From Glaciimonas sp. (GTDB lineage Bacteria; Pseudomonadota; Gammaproteobacteria; Burkholderiales; Burkholderiaceae_D), in the NCBI GenBank assembly GCA_012927585.1, contig JABBOY010000006.1:124001-188000 (forward strand): a DNA stretch of 64,000 nucleotides. The letters are read 5' to 3'. Both the position numbers and the translations under genes were made by a program. Shown piece after piece: positions 50,775 through 59,823 of this stretch. The notes below the pieces were generated by a model. That model ran no database searches. It was not told the DNA's origin and worked only from the letters and a program-made list of their open reading frames with translations. How positions within the stretch are numbered: position 1 is the first letter of the stretch; each line of letters begins with the position of its first letter.

Positions 50775-51710
50775 ATGTTAAAACAAAGAACCATCAAACA
50801 AACTGTCAAAACCGTCGGCGTCGGTCTGCATTCCGGCACCAAGGTTGAACTGACCTTGCGCCCCTGCGGCCCGGATAGCGGAATTACTTTCCGCCGCGTC
50901 GATCTGGATCCGATCGTTAGTTTTCCGGCCGCTGCAATGGGCATCGGCGACACGCGCATGGCTTCGACCCTGGTCAACCAGGGCGCCCGGGTATCGACTG
51001 TCGAGCATGTAATGTCGGCCTGCGCCGGGTTAGGGATCGATAATCTGGTGATTGACGTGAGCGCTGAAGAGATTCCGATCATGGATGGCTCGGCCTCGTC
51101 TTTCGTATTTTTGCTGCAGCAGGCCGGCATGCAAGAGCAGGGAGCGGCCAAGAAATTCATTCGGGTGCTCAAGCCGGTAGAAATCCGCGAAGGGCAGGGC
51201 GCTACCGAAAAATGGGCGCGGCTGGAACCTTTCAATGGTTTTAAGCTGGATTTTTTCATTGAGTTCAACCATCCGGCGGTCGATGGCACTAGCCAGCAGG
51301 CCGAAGTCGATTTCGACCGGGTGTCATATGTGCGCGATGTCGCGCGGGCCCGCACCTTTGGTTTCATGCAGGACGTGGAAACCCTGCGCGGCCTAGGTCT
51401 GGCGCAGGGCGGCTCAATGGAAAACGCGATCGTGATGGATGAATACCGAATACTGAACAGGGATGGCTTGCGCTACGACGATGAATTTGTGCGCCACAAA
51501 ATTCTCGACGCGATCGGCGACTTATACCTGGTTGGCCATCCGTTGCTGGCCAGTTATATCGCCCACAAATCCGGTCATGGCTTGAATAACCAGTTGCTGC
51601 GCGCACTGCTGGCGCAGCCGGATGCCTACGAAATCGTCAGCTTCGAGCGCACCGATGCAGCGCCGCCGGTCTACGCCAACCAGGCCAGCATGGAATGGGC
51701 GCTGGTGTGA
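50775..51710 (+). CDS. lpxC: UDP-3-O-acyl-N-acetylglucosamine deacetylase LpxC
   Basis: Zinc enzyme that commits lipid A synthesis, 311 aa. Zn ligands are visible in [18 protein letters not shown] and [20 protein letters not shown]; the catalytic His is in [18 protein letters not shown]. The N-terminus [20 protein letters not shown] is typical. It stands alone after the REP copy rather than with the ftsZ cluster. LapB (27.5 kb) is expected to control its stability. Confidence 0.96.
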   Translation: MLKQRTIKQTVKTVGVGLHSGTKVELTLRPCGPDSGITFRRVDLDPIVSFPAAAMGIGDTRMASTLVNQGARVSTVEHVMSACAGLGIDNLVIDVSAEEIPIMDGSASSFVFLLQQAGMQEQGAAKKFIRVLKPVEIREGQGATEKWARLEPFNGFKLDFFIEFNHPAVDGTSQQAEVDFDRVSYVRDVARARTFGFMQDVETLRGLGLAQGGSMENAIVMDEYRILNRDGLRYDDEFVRHKILDAIGDLYLVGHPLLASYIAHKSGHGLNNQLLRALLAQPDAYEIVSFERTDAAPPVYANQASMEWALV

Positions 51711-51732
51711 GTGATTTGAGCGCGGCCGGCAC

Positions 51733-52635
51733 ATGATCAAAGTTCGCAAACCGCTGGATGGCTTCGGCGTACTGGTGATGCTGGTGTTGTGCCTGTGCTT
51801 CGGCTTGCAGCAGGTGGCTGTCGTGGTTGCAGCGAAAAGTATCCATCCGGTGATGCAGATGGCGCTGCGTTGCGGCTTCGCAGCCCTGCTGGTGAGTGCG
51901 CTGATATGGTGGCGTGGCGGTAGTTTTTTGGTGCGCGATGGCACCCTCTGGCCGGGTCTTGCCGCCGGCGTATTGTTTGCGATCGAATTTCTCTGTGTGT
52001 CGGTAGGCCTGAGCTACACCACGGCGTCACATATGGTGGTGTTTCTATACACGGCGCCGATTTTCACCGTGCTGGGCTTGCATTATTTCGTGCTGGCAGA
52101 GCGCATTGGACGCATCCAGTGGCTGGGTGTGCTGCTGGCCTTTGGCGGCATTGCGTATGCGTTTTCGGATAGTCTTGGGGGCGACGGAACCGCCACTATC
52201 GAGATGTTGCAAGGCGATGTGCTGGCAGTGCTGGCCGGCTTGTCCTGGGCCGCAACCACCATCGTGGTGCGCACTACTGTGCTGTCGGAGGCGGCGCCGA
52301 CCCGCACCCTGCTGTATCAACTGGTGGTGGCCTGCGTGCTGTTGCTGGGCATCGCGGGCGGCCTGCACCAGTCCTCGATTGCGGCCATCAGCGGCATCGC
52401 CTGGGCCAGCCTGCTCTTTCAGAGCGTAATCGTGGCTTTCGCCTGCTTTCTGGCGTGGTTCTGGATGTTGCGCCACTATCTGGCGTCACGGGTTTCGGTG
52501 TTTTCCTTCCTGACGCCGCTGTTCGGGGTCGCGTTCGGCGTAGTGCTGCTCAACGATCCGCTCAGTCTGCGCTTCGCCGCCGGCGCGGTACTGGTGCTGG
52601 TTGGGGTTGTGATGGTGAATCTGCGCCGCGCTTAA
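51733..52635 (+). CDS. EamA/DMT-family transporter
   Basis: Ten-segment membrane protein of 300 aa with two EamA repeats (about 10-140 and 155-295). ALRCGFAALLVSALIWWRGG and LYTAPIFTVLGLHYFVLAER in the first, and FLTPLFGVAFGVVLLNDPLS in the second, are family features. Substrate unknown; relatives export amino acids or metabolites. It begins 22 nt after lpxC on the same strand. Confidence 0.85.
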   Translation: MIKVRKPLDGFGVLVMLVLCLCFGLQQVAVVVAAKSIHPVMQMALRCGFAALLVSALIWWRGGSFLVRDGTLWPGLAAGVLFAIEFLCVSVGLSYTTASHMVVFLYTAPIFTVLGLHYFVLAERIGRIQWLGVLLAFGGIAYAFSDSLGGDGTATIEMLQGDVLAVLAGLSWAATTIVVRTTVLSEAAPTRTLLYQLVVACVLLLGIAGGLHQSSIAAISGIAWASLLFQSVIVAFACFLAWFWMLRHYLASRVSVFSFLTPLFGVAFGVVLLNDPLSLRFAAGAVLVLVGVVMVNLRRA

Positions 52636-52676
52636 GCTGTCTCTGGATTTTCCGGCATTCCGCAAAAGCCGAATTA

Positions 52677-52696
52677 TACTGTATATAAAAACAGTA
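52677..52696 (+). promoter_or_regulatory. LexA (SOS) box upstream of the Y-family polymerase
   Basis: TACTGTATATAAAAACAGTA, a perfect match to the CTGT-N8-ACAG core with the flanking TA bases. It is embedded in a 32-bp inverted repeat (GAATTATACTGT ... ACAGTATAATTC, 52671-52702). A TATAAT overlaps its right end at 52695-52700. Confidence 0.93.
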
Positions 52697-52734
52697 TAAT
52701 TCAGCTTTTACACTAATGCAGGAAAGGGCTGGCG

Positions 52735-54012
52735 ATGACTTTGCGCGCGCTGTATGTGGATTCCAATTCGTATTTCGCCAGCGTCGAGCAGCAATTGCGG
52801 CCGGAGTTGCGCGGCCGGCCGGTCGGCGTGCTGGCGGTGCTGACCGACACCACTTGCTGCATTGCCGCCAGCACCGAGGCTAAGCGCTTCGGCATCAAGA
52901 CGGGCACTTCGGTGCGCGACGCGCGCAAGTTGTGTCGCGAGATCGTGTTCGTTGAGTCGCGTCCGGTCGTGTATATCCAGATGCACCATAAGCTGGTTGC
53001 GGCAGTCGAGTCTTGCATCCATGTCGAACAGGTGCGCTCGATTGATGAAATGTGGTGCCGCTTGCGTGGGCGCGATGTGCAGCGCGAGGGCGCTGTGCAA
53101 CTGGCGCAGGAAATCAAACAGGCAATTTACCAGGCTGGCGGCAGCGTCATGCATTGCTCGATCGGCATCGGGCCGAATCGCTTTCTGGCCAAGACTGCCT
53201 CCAACATGCAAAAACCGAATGGCCTGGTGGTCATCGAGCAGGCCGACTTGCCGCAGGCGCTCTTCACGCTGGAATTGCGTGCGCTGACCGGTATCGGCAG
53301 CTCGATGGCGGCACGCCTGGAGGCCTGCGGCATTACTAGCGTGCAGCAATTGTGCAACGCGTCAGCGGCGACCTTGCGCAAGGCTTGGTGCGGCGTGGCG
53401 GGTGCGCGCTTTCATGCGATGTTGCACGGCGACGATATTGCGGAGACACCGACCCAGCGCAGCACGGTCGGCCATTCGCATGTTCTGGCGCCGGAGTTGC
53501 GCCATCGGGATGCGGCGTATGCGGTGCTGCACCGTTTGTTGCAGAAGGCGGCAATGCGTTTGCGCAGCCTCGACTGCATCAGCGCCCGCCTGTGCGTGAA
53601 GGTGACGCTGAAAAACCGCCACCACAAAGTCGTCTGCTGGGACGATGACGTTGCGCTCGACCCGACCAGCGACACCCGCGACTTGCTGGCCGCATTTGAT
53701 GTGCTCTGGCAGCGCTATCCGCCGCAAGCCGGCGCCCGCGGATGGGAGCCGATGGCAGTCGGTGTCACGCTGGTCAATTTGTCTGAGGCGCGCAATCAAA
53801 GCCTTTCCTTGTTTTCCAGTAGCCAAACGCAACATCAGCTGGATGCCGCAATCGATGCGCTGAACCTGCGTTACGGCAAGAATGCGCTGTATTTCGGCGG
53901 TGCGGCAACGGCCCTGCAAGCCGCGCCGATGCGTATTGCATTTACCCATGTGCCGGATCTGGCGCTGGAGTCTGATCGTGAAAACATGCGCCCGGATTTA
54001 GTGCAAAAATAA
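52735..54012 (+). CDS. Y-family (translesion) DNA polymerase, SOS-regulated
   Basis: 425 aa. The palm/finger catalytic residues are visible: Asp9 in LYVDSNSYFASVEQQ, and Asp104-Glu105 in VRSIDEMWC. Phe14 is at the steric-gate position. A little-finger domain lies at about 235-400. The DSNSYFAS motif resembles UmuC (DVNSFYAS) more than DinB (DMDCFFAA), but no umuD is adjacent and the UmuC C-terminus is missing. The gene stands behind a LexA box. Related subtypes are poorly described. The error-prone bypass role is family inference. Confidence 0.85.
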   Translation: MTLRALYVDSNSYFASVEQQLRPELRGRPVGVLAVLTDTTCCIAASTEAKRFGIKTGTSVRDARKLCREIVFVESRPVVYIQMHHKLVAAVESCIHVEQVRSIDEMWCRLRGRDVQREGAVQLAQEIKQAIYQAGGSVMHCSIGIGPNRFLAKTASNMQKPNGLVVIEQADLPQALFTLELRALTGIGSSMAARLEACGITSVQQLCNASAATLRKAWCGVAGARFHAMLHGDDIAETPTQRSTVGHSHVLAPELRHRDAAYAVLHRLLQKAAMRLRSLDCISARLCVKVTLKNRHHKVVCWDDDVALDPTSDTRDLLAAFDVLWQRYPPQAGARGWEPMAVGVTLVNLSEARNQSLSLFSSSQTQHQLDAAIDALNLRYGKNALYFGGAATALQAAPMRIAFTHVPDLALESDRENMRPDLVQK

Positions 54013-54083
54013 TACTATTGACTGTATTTTTTCAAGAATAAAATATCGTATGCGGATACCTACATGGTTTTAAGCATACTCCC
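54011..54083 (-). repeat. AT-rich intergenic repeat, copy F
   Basis: On the minus strand GGGAGTATGCTTAAAACC, CCGCATACGATATTTTAT at the 27-nt spacing, then AATACAGTCAATAGTATT. Its far end overlaps the stop codon of the polymerase gene. Confidence 0.78.
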
Positions 54084-54261
54084 AATAATTTAATTTATGT
54101 GCAGGAAACTTCCAACTGCGCCTGGCCTGCCTGAAAAAAGTCGCCGGCCACTTGCACAGGCGCTTCCGTCATAATGTTGGCAGACGACATGGACGCATTG
54201 GAAAAATGCGAGATGCCCGGATTAATGCAGTGCTGCAGTGCAACTATCAAAGGTTATCAAT

Positions 54262-54888
54262 ATGCATCAATTGGATACATTCATCATCGGTCTGGATAAA
54301 GCTTTGCGCGTGGTGTCGGGCGTAGCGGTTGCGTCGCGGCCTTGCCCGGCAGGCTTGGCTGAAGAGGGCGAAATGGACGATAAGGAGCGCCGCCATAGCG
54401 CCGGCCTGATGCGTATCAACCATGTCGGCGAAGTGTGCGCGCAGGCGCTGTATGACGCCCAGGGGCAGTTTTCTAAAAATGCCGAAGTGCAGCAGCAGTT
54501 CGCGCAAGCCGGGCGCGAGGAAGAGGATCATCTGGCCTGGAGCGCGCAGCGTCTGCAGGAATTGGGCTCTCACACCAGCCTGCTCAATCCCTTGTGGTAC
54601 GCCGGCGCTTATGCGCTGGGCACCATCGCCGCCAAGCTGGGCGACGCGCGCAGCCTGGGTTTCGTAGTCGAGACCGAGCGCCAGGTTGAGGCGCATCTGA
54701 ATCGCCATCTCAGCATTTTGCCGCCGCAGGATATGCGTTCGCGGGCAATTGTCGACCGGATGCGCATTGACGAAATTGCGCACGGCGCAGCGGCTCAGTC
54801 GCTCGGTGCGGCAGACACGCCAGCGCCGGTGCGCATGGTGATGCAAGCGATGGCCAAGCTGATGACGATCACCGCCTACCGGATTTAA
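54262..54888 (+). CDS. coq7: 3-demethoxyubiquinol 3-hydroxylase Coq7
   Basis: Di-iron hydroxylase of ubiquinone synthesis, 208 aa from ATG 54262 (AAGG eight bases upstream). The iron-binding motifs are RINHVGEVCAQALYDAQ and REEEDHLAWSAQRL in the first half and VETERQVEAHL ... MRIDEIAHG in the second. It is the Coq7-type enzyme used by betaproteobacteria instead of UbiF. Confidence 0.94.
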   Translation: MHQLDTFIIGLDKALRVVSGVAVASRPCPAGLAEEGEMDDKERRHSAGLMRINHVGEVCAQALYDAQGQFSKNAEVQQQFAQAGREEEDHLAWSAQRLQELGSHTSLLNPLWYAGAYALGTIAAKLGDARSLGFVVETERQVEAHLNRHLSILPPQDMRSRAIVDRMRIDEIAHGAAAQSLGAADTPAPVRMVMQAMAKLMTITAYRI

Positions 54889-54896
54889 TCAGCTTC

Positions 54897-55343
54897 TCAG
54901 TTGGAGGGATTCGCGGTAATCAGGTCGTCGATGATCTCGAACGAGTGCGTAATCCGGGCCGATTTTTCCAGCATGATGGAAGCCGAGCAATATTTCTCGT
55001 GCGACAGTTTGATGGCCCGCTCCACCAGATTCGGTTTCAGGTTGCGTCCGCGCACGGTGAAGTGGAAGTGGATGGCGGTAAATATCTTAGGATCTTCTGT
55101 GGCGCGCTCTGCCTTCAGGGTGACATCGCAGCCGCTAATGTCCTGCCTGCTTTTGCGCAGGATAAGCACCACGTCGTAGGCGGTGCAGCCGCCGGTGCCG
55201 GCCAGCACCAGTTCCATCGGCCGCGGTGCCAGATTGCGCCCGCCACCATCTGGTGCGCCATCCATCATCGCAATATGGCCGGAACCGGTTTCCGCTAAAA
55301 AAGTCATCCCGGACAATCCTGTCCAGCGTACTGTGCATTCCAT
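54897..55343 (-). CDS. OsmC-family peroxide reductase
   Basis: 148 aa. The two catalytic cysteines are visible in LAGTGGCTAYDVVLILRKSR and LSHEKYCSASIMLEKSA, with the conserved Arg/Glu surroundings. This is the OsmC/YhfA-like branch, which reduces organic hydroperoxides with thiols. It converges on coq7 with 8 nt between stops. Confidence 0.85.
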   Translation of the reverse strand: MECTVRWTGLSGMTFLAETGSGHIAMMDGAPDGGGRNLAPRPMELVLAGTGGCTAYDVVLILRKSRQDISGCDVTLKAERATEDPKIFTAIHFHFTVRGRNLKPNLVERAIKLSHEKYCSASIMLEKSARITHSFEIIDDLITANPSN

Positions 55344-55594
55344 GCTGTTCTCGCAGTAAAAAAAACAGCGTTAATTGTAACTGGAGTAACTGAATGTAAT
55401 TGGGGTAACTGAACTGCCAATCCCCGATTACGCTATATGAATCTCGACAAGACATATATTGCGTTGCAGCACTAATTGTAAGACAAAAAATACATTCATG
55501 ATGTGAAAATTAAAATTAACTAATTGATTAATATAGGTTTACTATTTTTTATTTAATTATTTTAGGCACTGTTTAAAATTATTTTCAAAAATAT
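55344..55594. other. AT-rich intergenic region upstream of osmC-like gene
   Basis: About 250 bp, very AT-rich towards its right end. It should contain the promoter of the minus-strand OsmC-family gene. No ORF, repeat copy or terminator recognised. Confidence 0.4.
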
Positions 55595-55595
55595 C

Positions 55596-55623
55596 TTGCG
55601 ATGCACAATAGCGTCGCTATAAT
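55596..55623 (+). promoter_or_regulatory. Promoter of the candidate small RNA
   Basis: TTGCGA, 16 bp, TATAAT. A good sigma-70 promoter with no ORF downstream before the terminator at 55703. Confidence 0.6.
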
Positions 55624-55629
55624 TAAATT

Positions 55630-55737
55630 ATCGATTGACGCAGCGAAATTTCACAGATTCCGATTTTACGTGTCTCCTCCACCCTCCTAATGGTGTGGAT
55701 TTAAACCCAGAACCTACGCGCTTCGGGTTTTTTTTTG
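55630..55737 (+). ncRNA. Candidate small RNA with CUCC loops upstream of rplM
   Basis: An orphan transcription unit: promoter at 55596-55623, no ORF, and a strong terminator at 55703-55736. Between them lies GTCTCCTCCACCCTCC, and CCACC/GGTG can form a hairpin with CTCCTAAT in the loop, exposing an anti-Shine-Dalgarno CUCC. This is the architecture of several trans-acting sRNAs. The predicted length is about 105-110 nt. Identity is unknown; it could also be the head of an rplM leader that terminates early. Confidence 0.5.
55703..55736 (+). terminator. Rho-independent terminator of the candidate small RNA
   Basis: AAACCC(a)GAA pairs with TTCGGGTTT (one bulge, loop of nine), followed by a continuous run of T. 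No protein gene ends upstream of it on this strand. Confidence 0.85.
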
Positions 55738-55788
55738 CCTGTAGCATTCGGGATCAAGCGCGGTGGGCTGCAGCCGTTTTCATCGGAT

Positions 55789-55818
55789 TTGACGCCCCGT
55801 CCTGGAAAGGACTATAAT
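55789..55818 (+). promoter_or_regulatory. Sigma-70 promoter of rplM-rpsI
   Basis: TTGACG, 18 bp, TATAAT. Implies a leader of about 110 nt before the rplM ATG. Confidence 0.85.
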
Positions 55819-55933
55819 TCGCGGCTTTCCGTTTGCTCAGGAAATCTGAATAAGGGCGAGTCCGCACTGTCAGCAATGATGTATTTGTGCGGAACCACCA
55901 ATTTGAGCGAGTTAATCTAGTTAGAAAGTCATC

Positions 55934-56362
55934 ATGAAAACTTTTTCCGCTAAAGCCCATGAGGTCAAGCGCGAGTGGTTGGTGATTGACGCGACGGACA
56001 AAATCCTCGGGCGTGTTGCCAGCGAAGTGGCACTCCGATTGCGCGGCAAGCACAAACCTGAATTTACTCCGCACGTCGATACCGGCGACTTCATTGTCGT
56101 TATCAATGCAGGTAAACTGCGTGTCACAGGCACCAAGGCAACGTCAAAAACATACTATCGTCATACTGGTTATCCAGGCGGTATCTATGAAACCAACTTC
56201 AAGAAAATGCAAGAGCGTTTTCCAGGTCGCGCGCTTGAGAAAGCGGTCAAGGGCATGTTGCCTAAAGGCCCGCTCGGCTACGCAATGATCAAGAAGCTGA
56301 AAGTGTACGCGGAAGGTTCCCATCCGCATGCTGCGCAGCAACCTAAAGCACTTGAACTCTAA
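55934..56362 (+). CDS. rplM: 50S ribosomal protein L13
   Basis: 142 aa. [40 protein letters not shown] and [19 protein letters not shown] are diagnostic. First gene of the conserved rplM-rpsI pair, driven by the strong promoter at 55789. Confidence 0.98.
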   Translation: MKTFSAKAHEVKREWLVIDATDKILGRVASEVALRLRGKHKPEFTPHVDTGDFIVVINAGKLRVTGTKATSKTYYRHTGYPGGIYETNFKKMQERFPGRALEKAVKGMLPKGPLGYAMIKKLKVYAEGSHPHAAQQPKALEL

Positions 56363-56371
56363 GGAATAGAC

Positions 56372-56764
56372 ATGATCGGTAACTACAATTACGGAACCGG
56401 CCGTCGCAAGAGTGCTGTGGCTCGCGTCTTCATCAAGGTCGGCTCAGGCCAGATCATCGTGAATGGCAAACCCGCCAACGAATACTTCTCGCGCGAAACC
56501 GGTCTGATGGTGATTCGTCAACCGCTGGAATTGACCAGCAACCTCGAACGTTTCGACATCATGGTTAATGTCAACGGTGGCGGCGAGTCCGGCCAAGCTG
56601 GTGCAGTGCGCCACGGCATTACCCGCGCTTTGATTGACTACGATGAAACGCTGAAACCAGAACTGAAAAAAGCCGGTTACGTGACACGCGATGCGCGTGA
56701 AGTTGAGCGTAAAAAAGTTGGTCTGCGCAAGGCACGTCGCGCAAAGCAATTCTCCAAGCGTTAA
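56372..56764 (+). CDS. rpsI: 30S ribosomal protein S9
   Basis: 130 aa. [20 protein letters not shown] at the N-terminus and the C-terminal [11 protein letters not shown] tail that reaches the P-site tRNA are visible. It lies 9 nt after rplM with SD AAGGAA. Confidence 0.98.
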   Translation: MIGNYNYGTGRRKSAVARVFIKVGSGQIIVNGKPANEYFSRETGLMVIRQPLELTSNLERFDIMVNVNGGGESGQAGAVRHGITRALIDYDETLKPELKKAGYVTRDAREVERKKVGLRKARRAKQFSKR

Positions 56765-56850
56765 TATTTTCGGTGCTGCCGGCACAGCGCTGCATACTTT
56801 GCAGTGCTGTGTTTCAGCAACAGTCGCGGAAATTGCATTTTATTTCTGCC

Positions 56851-56890
56851 AAAATGCTCCATAAGTTTAACGACTTACGGAGCATTTTTT
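56851..56890. terminator. Terminator between rpsI and moaC
   Basis: AAAATGCTCC-TAAGT pairs with ACTTA-GGAGCATTTT, followed by T run on + and A run on the other side, so it can serve both convergent genes. Confidence 0.9.
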
Positions 56891-56930
56891 ATTGTAGTAA
56901 TACGGCGTAATACGCTACACCAGACACAAT

Positions 56931-57428
56931 TTACGCTGCTATCCAATCCCCGGATTTGCCGCCGTGCTTCTCCAGCACCCGAACATCCGTCATCACCATG
57001 CCGCGATCGACTGCCTTGCACATGTCGTAGATCGTCAGCAGGCCGACCTGGACTGCGGTCAGAGCTTCCATTTCCACTCCGGTTTTGCCGAAATTTTCCA
57101 CTTGCGCACGGCAAATGATGCTGGCGGCTGGGCTGTCGATGGTGAATTCGACCGTGACGCGGGTCAGCGCCAGCGGGTGGCACAGTGGGATCAGGTCGCT
57201 GGTGCGTTTGGCGGCCATGATGGCGGCGATGCGGGCAATGCCGAGTACGTCGCCTTTTTTTGCGCTGCCGTTCTGGATGATGTCGAGTGTGGCCGGTTGC
57301 ATGCGGATGGTGCCGGCGGCAATGGCGATGCGGTGGGTTTCGTTTTTGGCGCCGACATCGACCATGTGGGCTTGGCCGGTAGCGTCGAAGTGCGTCAGGC
57401 CGGGTGCAGTGTCTGGTGTGTGGTTCAT
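56931..57428 (-). CDS. moaC: Cyclic pyranopterin monophosphate synthase MoaC
   Basis: Molybdenum cofactor synthesis, second step. From ATG 57428 it has 165 aa; the open frame up to 57482 crosses the divergent M48 gene and is not conserved. [39 protein letters not shown] and [20 protein letters not shown] (with KAVDRGM after it) are diagnostic. Confidence 0.94.
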   Translation of the reverse strand: MNHTPDTAPGLTHFDATGQAHMVDVGAKNETHRIAIAAGTIRMQPATLDIIQNGSAKKGDVLGIARIAAIMAAKRTSDLIPLCHPLALTRVTVEFTIDSPAASIICRAQVENFGKTGVEMEALTAVQVGLLTIYDMCKAVDRGMVMTDVRVLEKHGGKSGDWIAA

Positions 57429-57467
57429 GAGCGTGGAACGATTGTTGAGTGAAGGTATCATAGCATC

Positions 57468-59036
57468 GTGAAAACTAATCATTCTCCAAATATGAAGCCG
57501 CTGCCGTGCTTATTGCCACGCTTTTTGCCACATTTATTGGCGCTCGCGTTGATCGTGACCACTTGTGGGCCGCTAGCGTCGCAGCCGGTGGCGGCGTTAG
57601 GATTGCCGACTCTGGGCGATTCCTCTAGCGATGCGCTGTCGCCGTTGATGGAGCGCAAGCTGGGCGAAGAGATCATGCGCGATATACGGCGCGACCCCGA
57701 TTATCTGGATGACGCCCCGGTGCTGGAATATTTGAACGCTTTCGGCTCCAGCCTGGTTGCGGCGCGGCCGGAGGCGCGCGGCGAGGCCGGTTTTGATTTT
57801 TTCTTTTTTGCGGTGCGCGATGCCACGTTGAATGCATTTGCGCTGCCGGGCGGTTTTGTAGCGGTACATTCCGGGCTGGTGCTGGCGGCGCAGAGCGAGT
57901 CGGAACTGGCGTCGGTGATGGCGCATGAGATCGGTCATGTTGCGCAGCGCCATATTGCCCGCATGCTGGGCCAGCAAAAGCAGGATTTTCTGATCCCGTT
58001 GGCGGCGATTTTGCTGGGTGTGCTGGCCTCCAAAGCCGGTAACGTGGGTGATGCGCCGGCGGCTCTGGTAATGGGCGGCCAGGGGCTGGCGATGCAGCGT
58101 CAGTTAAATTTCAGTCGGGATGCCGAGCGCGAGGCGGACCGGATCGGTTTGCAGATATTACAGGAGGCGCACTTCGATACCAGCGGCATGGTGGCTTTTT
58201 TTGGCCGCATGCAAAAGGCTTCAGGCGGGTATGCCGATGTGGTGCCGGCGTATTTGCTCAGCCATCCGCTGACTACCGAGCGGATTGCCGATATTGAAGC
58301 ACGGATCCGCGATCAGCCTCATACATCGCGCCCGGATAGTCTGGCTTTTCATTTGATTCAGGCGCGCCTGCGGGTGTTGCAGGATGGCAGCGCACAGGGT
58401 TTGCGCGAGGCCGGCGAATGGTTCGACAAACAGTTGCAGAAAAAAGTGCGGGTGCAAACGGCCGCCGCCAAATACGGTTTGGCTCTGATCGCGCTAAAAC
58501 AAGGCGGAGTTGGGGATTTGGCCAGCGCGCAAGCTTTGCTGGCGGAGGCGCGAGTGGCGTCGCTGGCCCCGCAGGACTCCATCATGGCCAGTCTGGCGAT
58601 TGACATCGCACTGGCGTCCAGGCCGATGTCGGCACTGGCGCAACAGGTAGTCAAGCAAGCCGACGCGGCGCGCGTGCAATTCCCCCTGTCGCGCGGGATT
58701 GCGCGGCAGTATGCGCACGCGCTGATTGCGGCGGGGCGCTACCAGCAAGCGGTGGATTACCTGCGCGACCAGGCCCAAATGTATCGTACCGAGCCGCAGT
58801 TGCAGCAAGCGCTGGCCGAGGCTTACGCGGCGCAGGGCCGGCAGGCGCTGCAGCATATCGCGCTGGCCGAATCGTATGCATTGAATGGGAGCTTGCCGGA
58901 TGCGCTGCAGCAATTGACAATTGCGCGCCGGGCGCCGGATGCGTCGTTTTATGACCAGGCTATTATCGACGCCCGCGAGCGCGAGTTGCAGGCGCGCTGG
59001 GTTGAGGTGTTGAAGGGTCAGGGCAAGAAACCGTAG
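57468..59036 (+). CDS. M48-family metalloprotease with TPR-like region (BepA type)
   Basis: 522 aa, start ATG 57468 or 57492. A signal peptide ([20 protein letters not shown]) leads into an M48 domain with the zinc motif [13 protein letters not shown] and the third ligand region [19 protein letters not shown]. The second half (about 300-520) is alpha-helical and repeat-like (TPR). This is the arrangement of BepA/YfgC, a periplasmic protease/chaperone for outer-membrane LptD assembly. The specific role is inferred from architecture. Its stop codon lies inside a palindromic repeat. Confidence 0.9.
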   Translation: MKTNHSPNMKPLPCLLPRFLPHLLALALIVTTCGPLASQPVAALGLPTLGDSSSDALSPLMERKLGEEIMRDIRRDPDYLDDAPVLEYLNAFGSSLVAARPEARGEAGFDFFFFAVRDATLNAFALPGGFVAVHSGLVLAAQSESELASVMAHEIGHVAQRHIARMLGQQKQDFLIPLAAILLGVLASKAGNVGDAPAALVMGGQGLAMQRQLNFSRDAEREADRIGLQILQEAHFDTSGMVAFFGRMQKASGGYADVVPAYLLSHPLTTERIADIEARIRDQPHTSRPDSLAFHLIQARLRVLQDGSAQGLREAGEWFDKQLQKKVRVQTAAAKYGLALIALKQGGVGDLASAQALLAEARVASLAPQDSIMASLAIDIALASRPMSALAQQVVKQADAARVQFPLSRGIARQYAHALIAAGRYQQAVDYLRDQAQMYRTEPQLQQALAEAYAAQGRQALQHIALAESYALNGSLPDALQQLTIARRAPDASFYDQAIIDARERELQARWVEVLKGQGKKP

Positions 59037-59105
59037 GGCGGGTGCAACCCGCCGCACTATCTGCAGCACATTTTTTCGATTCGACGCGGGTTGCACCCGC
59101 CCTAC
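59033..59105. repeat. REP-like palindrome, third class
   Basis: GTAGGGCGGGTGCAACCCGC at the left and GCGGGTTGCACCCGCCCTAC at the right, about 33 nt apart. It overlaps the M48 stop codon (TAG at 59034-59036). This motif class is widespread in proteobacterial genomes. Confidence 0.85.
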
Positions 59106-59110
59106 TTACT

Positions 59111-59713
59111 TTAATCCGGCTGCGGCGCGCAGACGAAGCCGAAATGGTCAGCCAGTTCAGCCTGCGCCATGCGCTGCACCGGCAATTGCCGGCTGTCGTG
59201 CAGCAGCTCCAAATCCAGGGCTGCCGCGCCGGGTTCATTGCCGATCCAGGCCAGCAATGCCGCGTCGTTCACAGCCTTATTGTCGATGCGCAATTGTTCG
59301 ATGCACTGGGCCAGGTCACGGTCGTCCAGTGCGGCGATTTTTCCATTGCTGCGCAGTATCAGGCGAGCACTCTCGGTTAGCCAGGCCGCGTCGATATTAT
59401 CCATCGGTTCGTCGGTCTGCGTGACGAAGCCGTGGGTGGGATCGCTACGCGCGATGTAAGGCGTCAATTCCAAATTGACATATACCCGTTGCGGGCCATT
59501 CTGGAAAAACCAGCGGCCGCGTTCATCGGCTGCGTAGTTGCGGCGGATGAAGCCGAGCAAGGCTGGATGCACAATCCGTTCGCCTGGCAAGCCCTGCTGC
59601 TGCGCAGGTTCATCGCGCATGCGCCAGGCACCGCGCGCATCCAGCGCCAACCAGCCGTAGCAATGCGGCACATTCGGCCATTTGGCGATTGCCTGTTTGA
59701 CGATCTCATCCAT
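59111..59713 (-). CDS. Conserved protein of unknown function
   Basis: 200 aa from ATG 59713, chosen for GGA eight bases upstream; a second ATG lies two codons earlier. Soluble, no signal peptide or membrane segment. Conserved-looking stretches: MDEIVKQAIAKWPNVPHCYG, WLALDARGAWRMRDE and GRWFFQNGPQRVYVNLELTP. I have seen this kind of protein in Burkholderiales genomes but cannot assign a function. Confidence 0.75.
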   Translation of the reverse strand: MDEIVKQAIAKWPNVPHCYGWLALDARGAWRMRDEPAQQQGLPGERIVHPALLGFIRRNYAADERGRWFFQNGPQRVYVNLELTPYIARSDPTHGFVTQTDEPMDNIDAAWLTESARLILRSNGKIAALDDRDLAQCIEQLRIDNKAVNDAALLAWIGNEPGAAALDLELLHDSRQLPVQRMAQAELADHFGFVCAPQPD

Positions 59714-59733
59714 GTTCATATTCCAATTAAATA

Positions 59734-59808
59734 TGGGTATGCTGTAAACCAGTACAGTTTCCGCATATATTTATTGTGATTGTATTTTATACTATAACGT
59801 GTATATGC
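59734..59808 (+). repeat. AT-rich intergenic repeat, copy G
   Basis: TGGGTATGCTGTAAACC, then CCGCATATATTTATTGTG at the 27-nt spacing, and GTGTATATGC at the end, which pairs with GCATATA in the middle. It lies directly upstream of the minus-strand gene at 59713. Confidence 0.75.
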
Positions 59809-59823
59809 TTGTAACAGATGCTG

